Source: an uncultured bacterium
GTDB taxonomy: Bacteria; Planctomycetota; UBA1135; GCA-002686595
Reading direction: 5' to 3'
Assembly: GCA_938083085.1 (NCBI GenBank)
Contig: CALLKX010000018.1
Coordinates: 62,001-126,000, forward strand
Length of the DNA stretch: 64,000 nucleotides
The translations under genes and the position numbers were made by a program. The notes below the pieces were generated by a model. The model was not told the DNA's origin and did not search any database. It saw only the letters and a program-made list of their open reading frames with translations. The first letter of the stretch is position 1. The number at the start of each line of letters is the position of its first letter. This document shows positions 27,087-35,571 of the stretch, in pieces.

Positions 27087-28003
27087 GCGGGCCTGACGAG
27101 CCGGCGGCGGTGTCCCCCGAGGCGCCCGACCGCAGCCCGCTGGCGCCCTGGCTCGAGCTACTTCGCGTGCGGGTCGCCACGATGGTGTTCCTCACCGCCG
27201 CGCTCGGTGGGTGGCTCGCCACGCGAGATCTCGCGATCCTGAACCTCCTCCGCTGCGCGGAGGCGGGGCTCTACGTCCTCCTCGTGACGGGCTCAGCGAG
27301 CATCATCAACCAGGTGGTGGAGCGGGAGACCGACGGCCTCATGGAGCGGACCCGTCACCGCCCGCTGGTGACGGGGGAGCTCACCGTCCTCCAGGCCGTG
27401 GTGTTCGCCGCTGTCCTCGGGGTCGGGGGCACCGCGGGGCTCGCGCTGTCGTTCAACCTGCTCTCAGCGGTGCTGGTTCTCGCCACGCTGGTGGTTTACG
27501 TCTGCATCTACACCCCGCTCAAGCGGGTGAGTACGCTCAACACTGTGATCGGGGCGGTGCCCGGCGCCGCGCCCGTGCTGATCGGGTACGCAGCGCTTGC
27601 GAATGAGATTGGCCCCCTGGGCTGGGCGCTGTTCGCGACGATCTTTGCCTGGCAGTTCCCGCACTTCATGGCGATCGCTTGGCTCTACCGCGAGGACTAC
27701 GCGCGGGCAGGGCACCGCATGGTCCCCAACCAGCCCGACTCCGAAGGGATGGCGGGCCGGTACGCCGTGATCTACTCGCTCAGCATCGTGCCCGTGACCC
27801 TCATGCCGGCCATGAGCGGCCTGGCGGGTCCGGTGTACGTGGTGGGCGCGCTCCTGCTCGGCGCGCTCTACATCATCCCGTCTATCGCCTTCGCTCGCGA
27901 GGAGTCGCACGAGACCGCGCGCCGGCTCCTGCTGGCGTCGATCATCTACCTCCCGGCGCTGATGGCGCTGCTCTTCGTCGACCCCGTGCTGCGCGGGGTC
28001 TGA
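27083..28003 (+). CDS. ctaB: Protohaem IX farnesyltransferase CtaB
   Basis: CtaB adds a farnesyl group to haem b to make haem O, the substrate of CtaA. The 306-residue UbiA-family protein has the Asp/Arg motifs: NQVVERETDGLMERTRHRPL (about residue 74-93), whose ERETDxxMxRTxxRP corresponds to the prenyl-diphosphate binding motif, and YTPLKRVSTLNTVIGAVPGAAPVLIGYAA, which is highly conserved in CtaB. The second motif YREDYARAGHRMVP follows. It has about nine TM helices. It overlaps ctaA by 4 nt and is followed 31 nt later by the SCO-DUF420 gene. Confidence 0.93.
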   Translation: MSGPDEPAAVSPEAPDRSPLAPWLELLRVRVATMVFLTAALGGWLATRDLAILNLLRCAEAGLYVLLVTGSASIINQVVERETDGLMERTRHRPLVTGELTVLQAVVFAAVLGVGGTAGLALSFNLLSAVLVLATLVVYVCIYTPLKRVSTLNTVIGAVPGAAPVLIGYAALANEIGPLGWALFATIFAWQFPHFMAIAWLYREDYARAGHRMVPNQPDSEGMAGRYAVIYSLSIVPVTLMPAMSGLAGPVYVVGALLLGALYIIPSIAFAREESHETARRLLLASIIYLPALMALLFVDPVLRGV

Positions 28004-28034
28004 CCGCGCGCCGATCCCACGGGCCAGCCGCACC

Positions 28035-29159
28035 ATGCTCCGAGTCGCCGCTCTCTTCCTCGTCTCTCTCCTCGCCAGCGGCTCGTTCGCTACGGCGTCT
28101 CCGCAGGGCCTCCAGGGAGAGCCGCCCCCCGAGTCCGAGGAGCGCTTCGCGGACATCCCTGACTTCCGCTTCGAGGACAGCCAGGGTCAGCCCCTCACAC
28201 GAGCGGACCTGCTCGGTGAGCCGTGGATCGCGGTGCCGTTCTTCGTGCGCTGCATGGGGCCCTGCCCGAGCGTCTCCAGGGACATCGCCGAGCGATTGAT
28301 CCCGGCGCTCGAGGGGACGCCAGTCCGCGTGATCTCGTTCTCCCTGGACCCAGAGGTCGACACGGCCAAGGAACTCCAGGAGTACGCAGACCTCTTCGAG
28401 GCGGATCCCTCGCGCTGGCTCTTCGTGCGCAGCGAGACCGAGGAGGACATGCATCGCTTCATGAACGAGGGCCTGCTGGTCCCCGTCGTGAGGGACGACG
28501 CCGAGACGGCCCCCGGGATCGCGATCAACCACGGGACTCGCATGCCGGTCATCGACGGCGAGGGCAAGGTCGCTGGCTGGTACGAGCTGCGGGACCCTGC
28601 TCAGGGAGAGGGGGGAGCCGACCTCGCTGAGGCCGAGCGGGTTCTGGCCAACCGCTACGGCCTCATCGTGGCCCGGGCGCGTGCCCTCGCTGGCCTGGAC
28701 TATCAATGGCCGCTGCCCGTCCGATCGGTCCTGCCGCTCGTGAACGCGAGCCTCAACGGGGTGGCCTTCGCGCTGCTTCTCGCCGGCCTTATCGCGATCG
28801 TGAGTGGTCGCAAGAAGCTCCACGAGGCGTTGATGAAGTCGGCCTTCGTGGTGAGCGCGGCGTTCCTCAGCTGCTACCTCTACTACCACTTCGCCGTGCT
28901 GCCGATCAGCGGCGGTCCGACCAAGTTCAACGGGGGAGGAGCGGCGAAGGTGGCGTACCTGCTGATGCTGCTCACCCACGTCGTCCTGGCGGTGGTGAAC
29001 CTCCCGATGGTCCTGCGGGTCTTCTGGCTCGCCCACAAGGAGGACTGGGACCGGCATCGTCGTCTCGCCCGCTGGACGCTGCCGATCTGGATGTACGTGT
29101 CCCTGACCGGTGTCCTCGTGTACCTCGTGCTCTACCCCTTCAACCCGCCGCCCGCCTAG
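28035..29159 (+). CDS. SCO1/SenC copper chaperone fused to DUF420 (CtaM-like) membrane domain
   Basis: This 374-residue protein joins two cytochrome oxidase assembly modules. After a signal peptide (residues 1-22) comes a SCO thioredoxin-like domain (about 40-190). Its copper site is C-M-G-P-C-P, the CxxxCP motif, near residue 73, and a conserved SFSLDPEVDT block follows. From about residue 225 to the end there are four TM helices typical of DUF420, including YLYYHFAVLPISGGPTKFNG. SCO loads copper into subunit II; DUF420/CtaM is needed for aa3 oxidase maturation in Gram-positive bacteria. The location behind ctaAB supports the same role. The position of the second SCO His could not be fixed with certainty. 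Confidence 0.85.
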   Translation: MLRVAALFLVSLLASGSFATASPQGLQGEPPPESEERFADIPDFRFEDSQGQPLTRADLLGEPWIAVPFFVRCMGPCPSVSRDIAERLIPALEGTPVRVISFSLDPEVDTAKELQEYADLFEADPSRWLFVRSETEEDMHRFMNEGLLVPVVRDDAETAPGIAINHGTRMPVIDGEGKVAGWYELRDPAQGEGGADLAEAERVLANRYGLIVARARALAGLDYQWPLPVRSVLPLVNASLNGVAFALLLAGLIAIVSGRKKLHEALMKSAFVVSAAFLSCYLYYHFAVLPISGGPTKFNGGGAAKVAYLLMLLTHVVLAVVNLPMVLRVFWLAHKEDWDRHRRLARWTLPIWMYVSLTGVLVYLVLYPFNPPPA

Positions 29160-29460
29160 TGGCGGTGGCGGCCCCGGGAGACGGGTTGGTCCCAAGGGGC
29201 CCCCTCACCGGTCGCAAGGGATCCAAGGCCCAGGAGCGAGGAGCGAGGGGCGGGGCGAGGGGCGGGCCAAGCGGCGGACTGATGGGCGTGCAGGGGGGGC
29301 ACCGCCCCTGACGTGCGCGGTCCTGCGGCCTCGCCTACATCGCAGCCCCTACGCCCGAGCAGAGCGATCGATCCAAGGCGGCGACCGACTCCGCGTGGCT
29401 GATGGGGTGGGGCCGACACCCGCGGGAGCGCCGTGCGTCCATGTGGATGTGCTGTCCGAG
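29160..29460. other. Gene-free spacer
   Basis: These 301 bases between the SCO-DUF420 gene and the next plus-strand gene are very G-rich, with short GAGGGGCGGG-type direct repeats near 29240-29265. I see no credible gene, hairpin with U-tract or RNA in it. Open frames here are low-complexity Gly/Arg-rich. Confidence 0.5.
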
Positions 29461-30426
29461 ATGATGACTCGACGTCGGTTGTCCGAGCTGGCACTCCGTC
29501 TCGGTGCGCTCGGCGGGGGGCTCACGGCTGGCCTGATCGGCGCAGGGCGTCTCGCCGGTACGAGCAGATCAGCGCAGTTCGAGTCGGCGCGCTTGGAGTC
29601 GGCGCGCTTGGGGCCCGCACCGTTGGGACCAGGCAAGAACGGGGCCCCTCCCGGCGGGCCTCCCCGGGGTCGCGAACTGGAGCACGTGGCGCTCTGGGCT
29701 GCAGACCGCGCCGGCCACGCCCTCTACGGGTTGGCGATGGACGGAGCGGTGCTTCAGCGGGTCGAGATTGACGCTCCGCTGGAGGTGAGGCCCTCACCCG
29801 GCCCTGGGTGCCTCGTGCTCTCCGCGCTGGACCGTTGCCGCGCGGGCCCCACGAGGTGGATGGAGTGGACGGGCTCAGGACTCCAAGACGTGCCGGAGGG
29901 CTCGTGCCCCGTGTCCCCGGGAGAGCGCGCCCCCTTTCAGCGCCGGCCGCGCGAGGCCCTCACGATTCGGCCGGAGGCGACGGGCAACGGCGCCTGGGTT
30001 CTGCGGGGGACCTCGGAGCCCGGCTCCACGTCGTCTGGCTCCACGTCGTCTGGCACCATCCCGTTTGGCCTCATCGAGCGCTGGGAACGGGTCATGGGTG
30101 GCCAGGACGGCTGGGTGCAGAGGTCGTCCTGGCCGCTCCCGTTCGCGGCGAGAGCGCTCGCGCCGATCGACGGTGGGGTCTGGGTCGCTGGCTATCGAGT
30201 GGCGGTGGCGCGGAAGGTCGCTCGATCCGGCGCGGTGCTTCGGGAGGTGGCGCTGGAGGGATCCGACGGGGTCGAGGATGCCCTTGCGATTCCACCTCGT
30301 CTCGGCGGCGGGGTGTGGCTGGCGGCCTGTGGTGCTTTGGTGAGGCTCGATGAACGAGGCCGCCGGCAGCCGGGGCAAGGGGGCTTCGCCCACCTGGTCT
30401 CCCTCGCGGGGGGGAACCCCCGGTAG
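29461..30426 (+). CDS. Hypothetical exported protein
   Basis: I do not recognise the 321-residue product. It starts at a tandem ATG ATG and has a short basic N-terminus, then a hydrophobic segment (LALRLGALGGGLTAGLIGAG), which could be a signal peptide or anchor. A small internal repeat ESARLESARLG follows. The remainder has beta-propeller-like features: HVALWAADRAGHALYGLAMDG, WVAGYRVAVARKVARSGAVLREVALEG and GGVWLAACGALVRLD look like successive blades. The reading frame extends upstream to 29110, but that part is Gly/Pro-rich and unlikely to be coding. Its confidence is lower than for its neighbours. Confidence 0.55.
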   Translation: MMTRRRLSELALRLGALGGGLTAGLIGAGRLAGTSRSAQFESARLESARLGPAPLGPGKNGAPPGGPPRGRELEHVALWAADRAGHALYGLAMDGAVLQRVEIDAPLEVRPSPGPGCLVLSALDRCRAGPTRWMEWTGSGLQDVPEGSCPVSPGERAPFQRRPREALTIRPEATGNGAWVLRGTSEPGSTSSGSTSSGTIPFGLIERWERVMGGQDGWVQRSSWPLPFAARALAPIDGGVWVAGYRVAVARKVARSGAVLREVALEGSDGVEDALAIPPRLGGGVWLAACGALVRLDERGRRQPGQGGFAHLVSLAGGNPR

Positions 30427-30547
30427 CCAAGTCTCCTCGGCAGCTGGATCTTCCCAGCGTCGGGGTCTCCCTTGAAGCGGGCTCTGACCCGCAGCGGCGT
30501 TTCTCACGCCGGTGGGATGCTGCCGCATCTAAGTCTCCTTCCTGGCC

Positions 30548-30589
30548 GAGGCTCCGCTCTGGTGGAGCCTCCGTCACGGTGGAGGCTCC
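30548..30589. terminator. Overlapping hairpins between convergent genes
   Basis: Three related blocks occur in a row: GAGGCTCC (30548-30555), GGAGCCTCC (30564-30572) and GGAGGCTCC (30581-30589). The middle block can pair perfectly with either flank, so two hairpins exclude each other. They lie between convergent genes ending at 30426 and 30621. A bidirectional terminator is the simplest reading, although there is no U-tract. Confidence 0.4.
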
Positions 30590-30620
30590 GTCATGGTGGA
30601 CGCTGAGTATTGGCCGATTC

Positions 30621-30878
30621 TCAGTCGTCCCCGAGCTGCCGCTGCACGACGCCAAGCATGCCGATGACCGTGTTGGCGACATCGGTGCGCTGATCGTCGA
30701 GCGCCGTCTGTGCGAAGGCTGCCGCCTGTTTCTTGAACTTCGCGAAGCTGCGGTGGACCGGTTGATCTCGCTGCTCCTTGCGCTTCATGCGGGACTCGAC
30801 CTCGCTGATCTTGGCCTCGAGATCGGAGATCATCTCGTCCTCGGAACGGCGGGCGCGGCTGGCGTTGGGGCTCGGCAT
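30621..30878 (-). CDS. Small coiled-coil protein, 85 aa
   Basis: This short protein is strongly charged and helical. Residues 13-37 (SEDEMISDLEAKISEVESRMKRKE pattern) show heptad-like spacing typical of a coiled coil, and a second helical stretch ends the protein (TDVANTVIGMLGVVQRQLGDD). It has no signal peptide or Cys. Composition is quite unlike the Arg/Pro-rich shadows around it, which is why I accept it. It starts at ATG 30878 with no clear Shine-Dalgarno sequence. The function is unknown, and it is divergent from hpt. Confidence 0.6.
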   Translation of the reverse strand: MPSPNASRARRSEDEMISDLEAKISEVESRMKRKEQRDQPVHRSFAKFKKQAAAFAQTALDDQRTDVANTVIGMLGVVQRQLGDD

Positions 30879-31224
30879 CTTTCGAGGTGGGGGCGAGACG
30901 CGCCCGTCGGGCGCGCGGAGGTGGATCGGAGAGCGGGGAGGCCCGGAGAAGGCCCGGAGGAGGCCCGGAGGAGGCGCCGGAGATGGCCCGGAGGAGGCAC
31001 AGGAGGCTCAAGGCGGGCCCCGGGGACTCGTTGCGCCGCCCCGGCGAGCCAGGAACGAGGCGGAGAGGCTAACAGCCAACACCGACCTGGGGAGATTCAT
31101 GGGCGGTCAAGGGGCCGCTGGTGCCCCAGGGTTGCCTCAGGACGCGGGCAGGTCGGGACCCGGGGCAAAATCAGCCGAGGCGCCCGCCGCCGGAGCCCTC
31201 GCTGATCTACCCTCTTCGGCCCAA
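30879..31224. other. Divergent spacer with degenerate 11-12 bp repeat
   Basis: These 346 bases separate the small coiled-coil gene (leftward) from hpt (rightward) and must contain both promoters. At 30938-30997 a purine-rich motif, (G)GCCCGGAGGAG, recurs about five times with small changes. The rightward frame in phase with hpt that starts at 30778 crosses this repeat and is not convincing as an N-terminal extension. Nothing else is seen. Confidence 0.5.
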
Positions 31225-31806
31225 ATGACCAGCGTGCATCAAGACATCGACAGCGTCCTCTTCGACGAGGACACCATCGTCGAGGGCATCGAGCGGGTCG
31301 CTGCGGCGATCACCGAGCGCTTCGAGGGGGGAGACTTGACTGTGGTCTCGATCCTGAAGGGGTCGTGCATCTTCGCCTCCGACCTCATTCGCCGGATCCC
31401 GATCCCCCTGGAGCTCGCCTTCGTGTCGGCGTCGTCTTACGGCGATCGGACGACGTCAGGGGACCTGGAGATCAGCTTCTTCCCGACCGGAGAGATCGAG
31501 GGGCGGCGTCTGCTGCTCGTCGATGACATCCTCGACACCGGCAAGACCATGAACCGCCTCAAGGCCGAATTTCTCGAGAGAGGGGCGGCAGAGGTGGCGA
31601 CGTGTGTGTTCCTCGACAAGCCGAGCCGCCGCAGCGTGGACCTCGACGCGGACTTCCGCGTCCACGAGGTCGATGACCTCTTCGTGGTCGGCTACGGGCT
31701 CGACTTCGCGGGGCGCTACCGGAACCTCCCCTACGTCGGCGTCCTCAAACCCGAGATCTACGCGAGCGCAAGCGGTTCGGACATGTCCGTGCCGTCCGCG
31801 AGCTGA
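31225..31806 (+). CDS. hpt: Hypoxanthine phosphoribosyltransferase
   Basis: The enzyme salvages hypoxanthine or guanine to IMP or GMP with PRPP. The 193-residue product has the type I PRTase features: VVSILKGSCIFASDLIRRI near residue 35, the flexible-loop region SYGDRTTSGDLE, and the PRPP-binding motif LLLVDDILDTGKTM near residue 95. The C-terminal FVVGYGLDFAGRYRNLPYVGVL is diagnostic of HPRT. The ATG at 31225 is chosen because upstream sequence in frame is repetitive. It is the first of a run of plus-strand genes for RNA modification and purine salvage. Confidence 0.93.
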   Translation: MTSVHQDIDSVLFDEDTIVEGIERVAAAITERFEGGDLTVVSILKGSCIFASDLIRRIPIPLELAFVSASSYGDRTTSGDLEISFFPTGEIEGRRLLLVDDILDTGKTMNRLKAEFLERGAAEVATCVFLDKPSRRSVDLDADFRVHEVDDLFVVGYGLDFAGRYRNLPYVGVLKPEIYASASGSDMSVPSAS

Positions 31807-31810
31807 CGCC

Positions 31811-32812
31811 ATGGATACGTTCGTCGTCGCGGGCGAGCGGGCCGGTCTGGAACTCGACGAGTTCCTCTGCCTTCAGTACCCGGGCCTCTCGAAGGGGTTC
31901 CTGCGCCAGGAAATCGGCGCGGGCAACATCCTGCTGGATGGGATGGACGCGGTCCCTGGCAAGCGCCTGCGACCCAACCAGGTCGTGATCGCCAAGATCG
32001 ACTGGGAGCGCGCCCCCAAGAGACCCGTGGCTCCCGGTGTGGAGATCCCGGTTCTTCATGAGGACGAGGACGTGTTGATCGTCAACAAGCCCCACAACCT
32101 CGCGGTCGAACCGGAACGCTGGATGCGTGAGCTGGGGTCCCTCGCGGGCGCCCTGCTCCAGATCGTCGAGGAGCGTGAGGAGGCGGATGATGGGGGGCTG
32201 AGCTTCCGCCCGCGCCTGGTGCATCGCATCGACAAGGACACCACGGGCGCGGTGATCGTGGCCAAGAACCTGGAGGCTGAACGGGCCCTCCGCCAGGCCT
32301 TCGAGGCGGGCACGATCAAAAAGTCCTACCTCGCGCTCGTGGAGGGGGAGCCGTACCTCCAGGACGGTGAGACCATGATGATCGAGCACCCGATCGGTCC
32401 TGTGCTGCGGAAGAATGGCCGCATGCAGGTCGCCAATGACGGGAAGCCCTCGACGACCCGCGTCAGCATCGCCGAGCGGTTCGACGGCTTCACGCTCCTG
32501 CGCTGCGAGCCGATCACCGGGCGCACGCATCAGATCCGGGTCCACCTCAGCCACGACGGCTTCCCCCTCGTGGTGGATCGTTTCTATGGCCGCCGCTCCG
32601 AGTTCAAGCTCTCCGAGTTCAAGGCCGGCTACCGGCCCAAGCGGGGCCTGCCTGAGCGCCCGCTGATCGAACGTCTCACGCTGCACGCCCACGAGGTCGT
32701 GCTTCCTCCCCTCGGCGCGCGGACAGAACCGCTCGAGATCGTGGCCCCCGTGCCACGCGACCTCGAGCGTGTCCTGAAGCAGCTGCGCAAGGTCCGCCCC
32801 TCCCGCCACTGA
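31811..32812 (+). CDS. RluA/RluD-family pseudouridine synthase
   Basis: The 333-residue protein converts specific uridines in rRNA or tRNA to pseudouridine. An S4-like N-terminal part (LDEFLCLQYPGLSKGFLRQEIGAGNILLDG) is followed by the catalytic domain. Its Asp lies in HRIDKDTTGAVIVAKN (about residue 138), then KSYLALVEG and the GRTHQIRVHLSHDGFPLVVDRFYG block, all typical of the RluA group. It starts 4 nt after the hpt stop and ends 8 nt before truD, so these genes are likely one operon. The target nucleotide cannot be inferred. Confidence 0.9.
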   Translation: MDTFVVAGERAGLELDEFLCLQYPGLSKGFLRQEIGAGNILLDGMDAVPGKRLRPNQVVIAKIDWERAPKRPVAPGVEIPVLHEDEDVLIVNKPHNLAVEPERWMRELGSLAGALLQIVEEREEADDGGLSFRPRLVHRIDKDTTGAVIVAKNLEAERALRQAFEAGTIKKSYLALVEGEPYLQDGETMMIEHPIGPVLRKNGRMQVANDGKPSTTRVSIAERFDGFTLLRCEPITGRTHQIRVHLSHDGFPLVVDRFYGRRSEFKLSEFKAGYRPKRGLPERPLIERLTLHAHEVVLPPLGARTEPLEIVAPVPRDLERVLKQLRKVRPSRH

Positions 32813-32820
32813 TCGCGCCC

Positions 32821-34593
32821 GTGAAGCTCAAAGTCCGCCCTACAGATTTCAAGGTCACCGAACGCCTCCTCCCCGAGGTGCTCGAGTCCTCCGGCCCGCA
32901 TCGGCTCTACCGTGTGCGCAAGGAGAAGCTGACCTCAATGGAGGCCGCCACCGAGCTGGCGAACCTCGTCGGCGTGACCCCGGCGGACATCTCCATGGCG
33001 GGCCTCAAGGACCGTCAGGGGGTGACCACCCAGTACATGAGCATCGAGCGCGGCCCCTCGGTCAGCATGCAGCAGAGGGCCCTTGGGATTCAGACCGTCG
33101 GGTGGACGGCGGCGCCGCTGGACTCCAGCGCCTCGATCGGGAACGAGTTCAGCATCGTGGTACGTGACCTCGACGGGGCCGACTGCGACAGAGTTCGTGA
33201 CGCCCTGGAGCCGGTCCGTGAGCACGGACTGCCGAACTACTTCGACGAGCAGCGCTTTGGAAACGTCCGGCATGGACAGGGGTGGATCGTCCTTGACCTC
33301 GTCCAAGGGAACGTGAGCGGCGCACTGCAGCGGCTCATCGCGAGCGCGTCGCCCTACGAGCCGCCCGCCAAGAGGGGGCTCAAGGACGCCCTGTGGCGCA
33401 GCTGGGGGAACTGGTCCGCCTGTCGCTCGATCGCGGGCAAGCTCGGCCGCTATCACTCGGTCTTCGAGCACCTCAAGCGCTACGGCGACGACTTCGCAGG
33501 GGCCTTCGGTCGGGTGGGGACGCGCGAGCGCCTGATCCACCTGTATGCCTTCCAATCTCACCTCTGGAACCGGGCGCTGGCCCACTGGATCGACGAGCAC
33601 TGCCCGGACCGCTTCGGTCTCCCCGGGATCGAGGGGAGGCTGTCGATTCCCAAGGGCGAGCTGCTGCTGCCCGCGCACTGGAACGAGTCTCTGGTCCTTC
33701 CCGGTGAGCGCCTTGACGGCGTGGACGATCCGGAGCAGCGAGCGCTCTTCGAGCGCGTCCTCCAGGGGATGGAGCTGCGCCCTGATGACCTCCAGCTGCC
33801 TGACGTCCCTGGCTTCCAGCTGAAGCCTGAGGCGCGCCCTGCGATCGTGCGGCCGATGGAACTCAGGGTCCGTCCTGCCGAGCAGGACAACGAGTTCCGC
33901 GGCAGGAGGATGCTGCGGCTCTCCTTCGCGCTCCCGAGGGGGGCCTACGCGACGATGGTGCTTCGCCGCCTCGTCGGGCCTGAGAGCCGTGGAGGCGCGC
34001 CGTACGAGGCTCGTGAGGGCAGCGCGCCGCGCCGGGGAAGTCGCCGCGGAGGCCGTGGTCGCGGGTTCACCCCCAGGGATGACCGCGGAGAGTACGGTGA
34101 CGACCGAGGTGGCGCGGGCCGTCGTGGTGCTCGGCGCGGAGCGCGACGAGGCGCTCGGCGGGGCGCGGGTCGCGGCTTCAGCCGGGACGACCGCGGCGAT
34201 GGGCAAGGCCAGGGCTACGGCGGTCGCGAGGATCGCGGAGACTTCGGCGGTGACCGCTACGGCAGCGGTGGCGGAAGTCGACGGGGCGGTGGACGTGGCG
34301 GCGGGCGCCGTGGCGGAGGGTTCGTGCGCCAGGGCGATCGGGAGGAGTCTGGAGGCGGCTCCTGGAGCCGTCCGGATCACGGCGAAGGCCAGGGCAGTGG
34401 CCGCGGTGGTGGCTATGGCGGCGGCTCAGGCGGCGGCTCAGGCGGCGGCTATGGGGGAGGGTACGGTGGCGGCGACCAGGGCGGCGGCAGCCGTCGCGGC
34501 GGCGGCCGGCGGGGCGGTGGAGCCCGGCGCGGGGCGCGAGGTGGAGGAGGGAGAGGCAGCTCTCGTCGCGGCGGCGGGGCCCGCCGTCGCTGA
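32821..34593 (+). CDS. truD: tRNA pseudouridine(13) synthase TruD with long RGG/YGG tail
   Basis: TruD makes pseudouridine 13 in tRNA. The 590-residue product starts at a GTG. The catalytic domain (about 1-390) shows AGLKDRQGVTTQ with the catalytic Asp, LPNYFDEQRFGN, and the KLGRYHSVFEHLKRYGDDFAGAF and IHLYAFQSHLWNRAL segments, all in normal order. From about residue 390 to the end the protein is a low-complexity tail of some 200 residues. It is full of Arg-Gly-Gly, Gly-Tyr-Gly and Arg-Gly-Ala-Arg units with few acidic residues, like eukaryotic RGG-box RNA-binding regions. The tail keeps the frame with normal GC-rich wobble positions, so it is encoded and not a frameshift. Confidence 0.9.
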   Translation: MKLKVRPTDFKVTERLLPEVLESSGPHRLYRVRKEKLTSMEAATELANLVGVTPADISMAGLKDRQGVTTQYMSIERGPSVSMQQRALGIQTVGWTAAPLDSSASIGNEFSIVVRDLDGADCDRVRDALEPVREHGLPNYFDEQRFGNVRHGQGWIVLDLVQGNVSGALQRLIASASPYEPPAKRGLKDALWRSWGNWSACRSIAGKLGRYHSVFEHLKRYGDDFAGAFGRVGTRERLIHLYAFQSHLWNRALAHWIDEHCPDRFGLPGIEGRLSIPKGELLLPAHWNESLVLPGERLDGVDDPEQRALFERVLQGMELRPDDLQLPDVPGFQLKPEARPAIVRPMELRVRPAEQDNEFRGRRMLRLSFALPRGAYATMVLRRLVGPESRGGAPYEAREGSAPRRGSRRGGRGRGFTPRDDRGEYGDDRGGAGRRGARRGARRGARRGAGRGFSRDDRGDGQGQGYGGREDRGDFGGDRYGSGGGSRRGGGRGGGRRGGGFVRQGDREESGGGSWSRPDHGEGQGSGRGGGYGGGSGGGSGGGYGGGYGGGDQGGGSRRGGGRRGGGARRGARGGGGRGSSRRGGGARRR

Positions 34594-34665
34594 CCCTCCT
34601 GGCCGGGAGGGCTCGAGGGAGAGTCGCCATGACGCCGGGAGGGCCAGCGTCGTATCATCCGGCGC

Positions 34666-35571
34666 ATGTCTGACCTTCCCTCCGAATCCGTCGCCGAGGA
34701 ACCCGCCGTCGGGGTGATCGGCGGTTCCGGCCTGTACGAAATCGACGGCATCTCTGACATCGAAGAGGTGGTGCTCTCGACGCCCTTTGGCGACCCGAGC
34801 GATGCGTTCGTCGTGGGGAGGCTGGAGGGTGTCCGGATGGTCTTCCTCCCTCGCCACGGGCGAGGTCACCGGATCAACCCGTCGGAGATCAACTATCGCG
34901 CGAACATCTGGGGCATGAAGCGCCTCGGGGTCACGCGGATCCTCGCCATCGGTGCGGTTGGATCACTCCGCGAGGAGATCCCCCCCGGCGACTTTGTCGC
35001 CGTCGATCAGTTCATTGATCGAACCCGCCACCGGGCAGACACCTTCTTCGAGGGGGGGGTGGTCGCCCACGTCATGTTCGGGGATCCGGTCTGCCCGGCG
35101 GTACGAGCTGAGCTTCGGGACGCCGCGACGGGGGCTGGCGTGACCGTGCACGACGGCGGGACGTACGTGTGCATGGAGGGCCCGCAGTTCTCCACGCGCG
35201 CCGAGTCCAACATGTACCGCGGGCTAGGCGCCCACGTCATCGGGATGACCAACCTCCAGGAAGCGAAGCTCTCCCGCGAGGCGGAGATCTGCTACGCCAC
35301 GCTCGCGATGTCCACCGACTACGACTGCTGGCACGAGGGGCACGACGATGTGACGGTGGACGCGATCCTCGAGGTCATGTCGCGGAACGTCGGGCACGCG
35401 CGCGAGGCCGTGCGCCTGGCGGCGCCCAAGGTCGCCGCTCTCGGCCCCTGCGCCTGCCACAGCGCCCTCCAGGGCGCCATCCTCACCGCTCCCGATGCCA
35501 TCTCAGAGGCCGCGCGACTGCGCGTCGGGCTCCTGCTTAGCCGGACGCTCGAGTCGGGCGGAGGCTCCTGA
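34666..35571 (+). CDS. mtnP: S-methyl-5'-thioadenosine phosphorylase
   Basis: This 301-residue enzyme splits methylthioadenosine, a by-product of polyamine and quorum signal synthesis, into adenine and methylthioribose-1-phosphate. The PNP/MTAP family features are complete: IGGSGLYEIDGI at the start, FLPRHGRGHRINPSEINYRANIWGMK, AIGAVGSLREEIPPGDFV and FIDRTRHRADTFFEG. TYVCMEGPQFSTRAESNMYRGLGAHVIGMTNLQEAKLSREAEICYATLAMSTDYDCWH gives the ribose and base pocket, where Ser-Thr-Asp-Tyr-Asp is typical of MTAP. Its stop overlaps the start of the next gene (TGATG). Together with hpt it supports adenine and purine recycling. Confidence 0.94.
   Translation: MSDLPSESVAEEPAVGVIGGSGLYEIDGISDIEEVVLSTPFGDPSDAFVVGRLEGVRMVFLPRHGRGHRINPSEINYRANIWGMKRLGVTRILAIGAVGSLREEIPPGDFVAVDQFIDRTRHRADTFFEGGVVAHVMFGDPVCPAVRAELRDAATGAGVTVHDGGTYVCMEGPQFSTRAESNMYRGLGAHVIGMTNLQEAKLSREAEICYATLAMSTDYDCWHEGHDDVTVDAILEVMSRNVGHAREAVRLAAPKVAALGPCACHSALQGAILTAPDAISEAARLRVGLLLSRTLESGGGS

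Noticed and set aside
33989..34717. Long plus-strand Ala-rich frame overlapping the TruD tail and the start of mtnP
   Set aside because: It is the shifted reading of the Gly/Arg repeat. The TruD frame continues from a conserved catalytic domain, and mtnP has its own start with a normal N-terminus.
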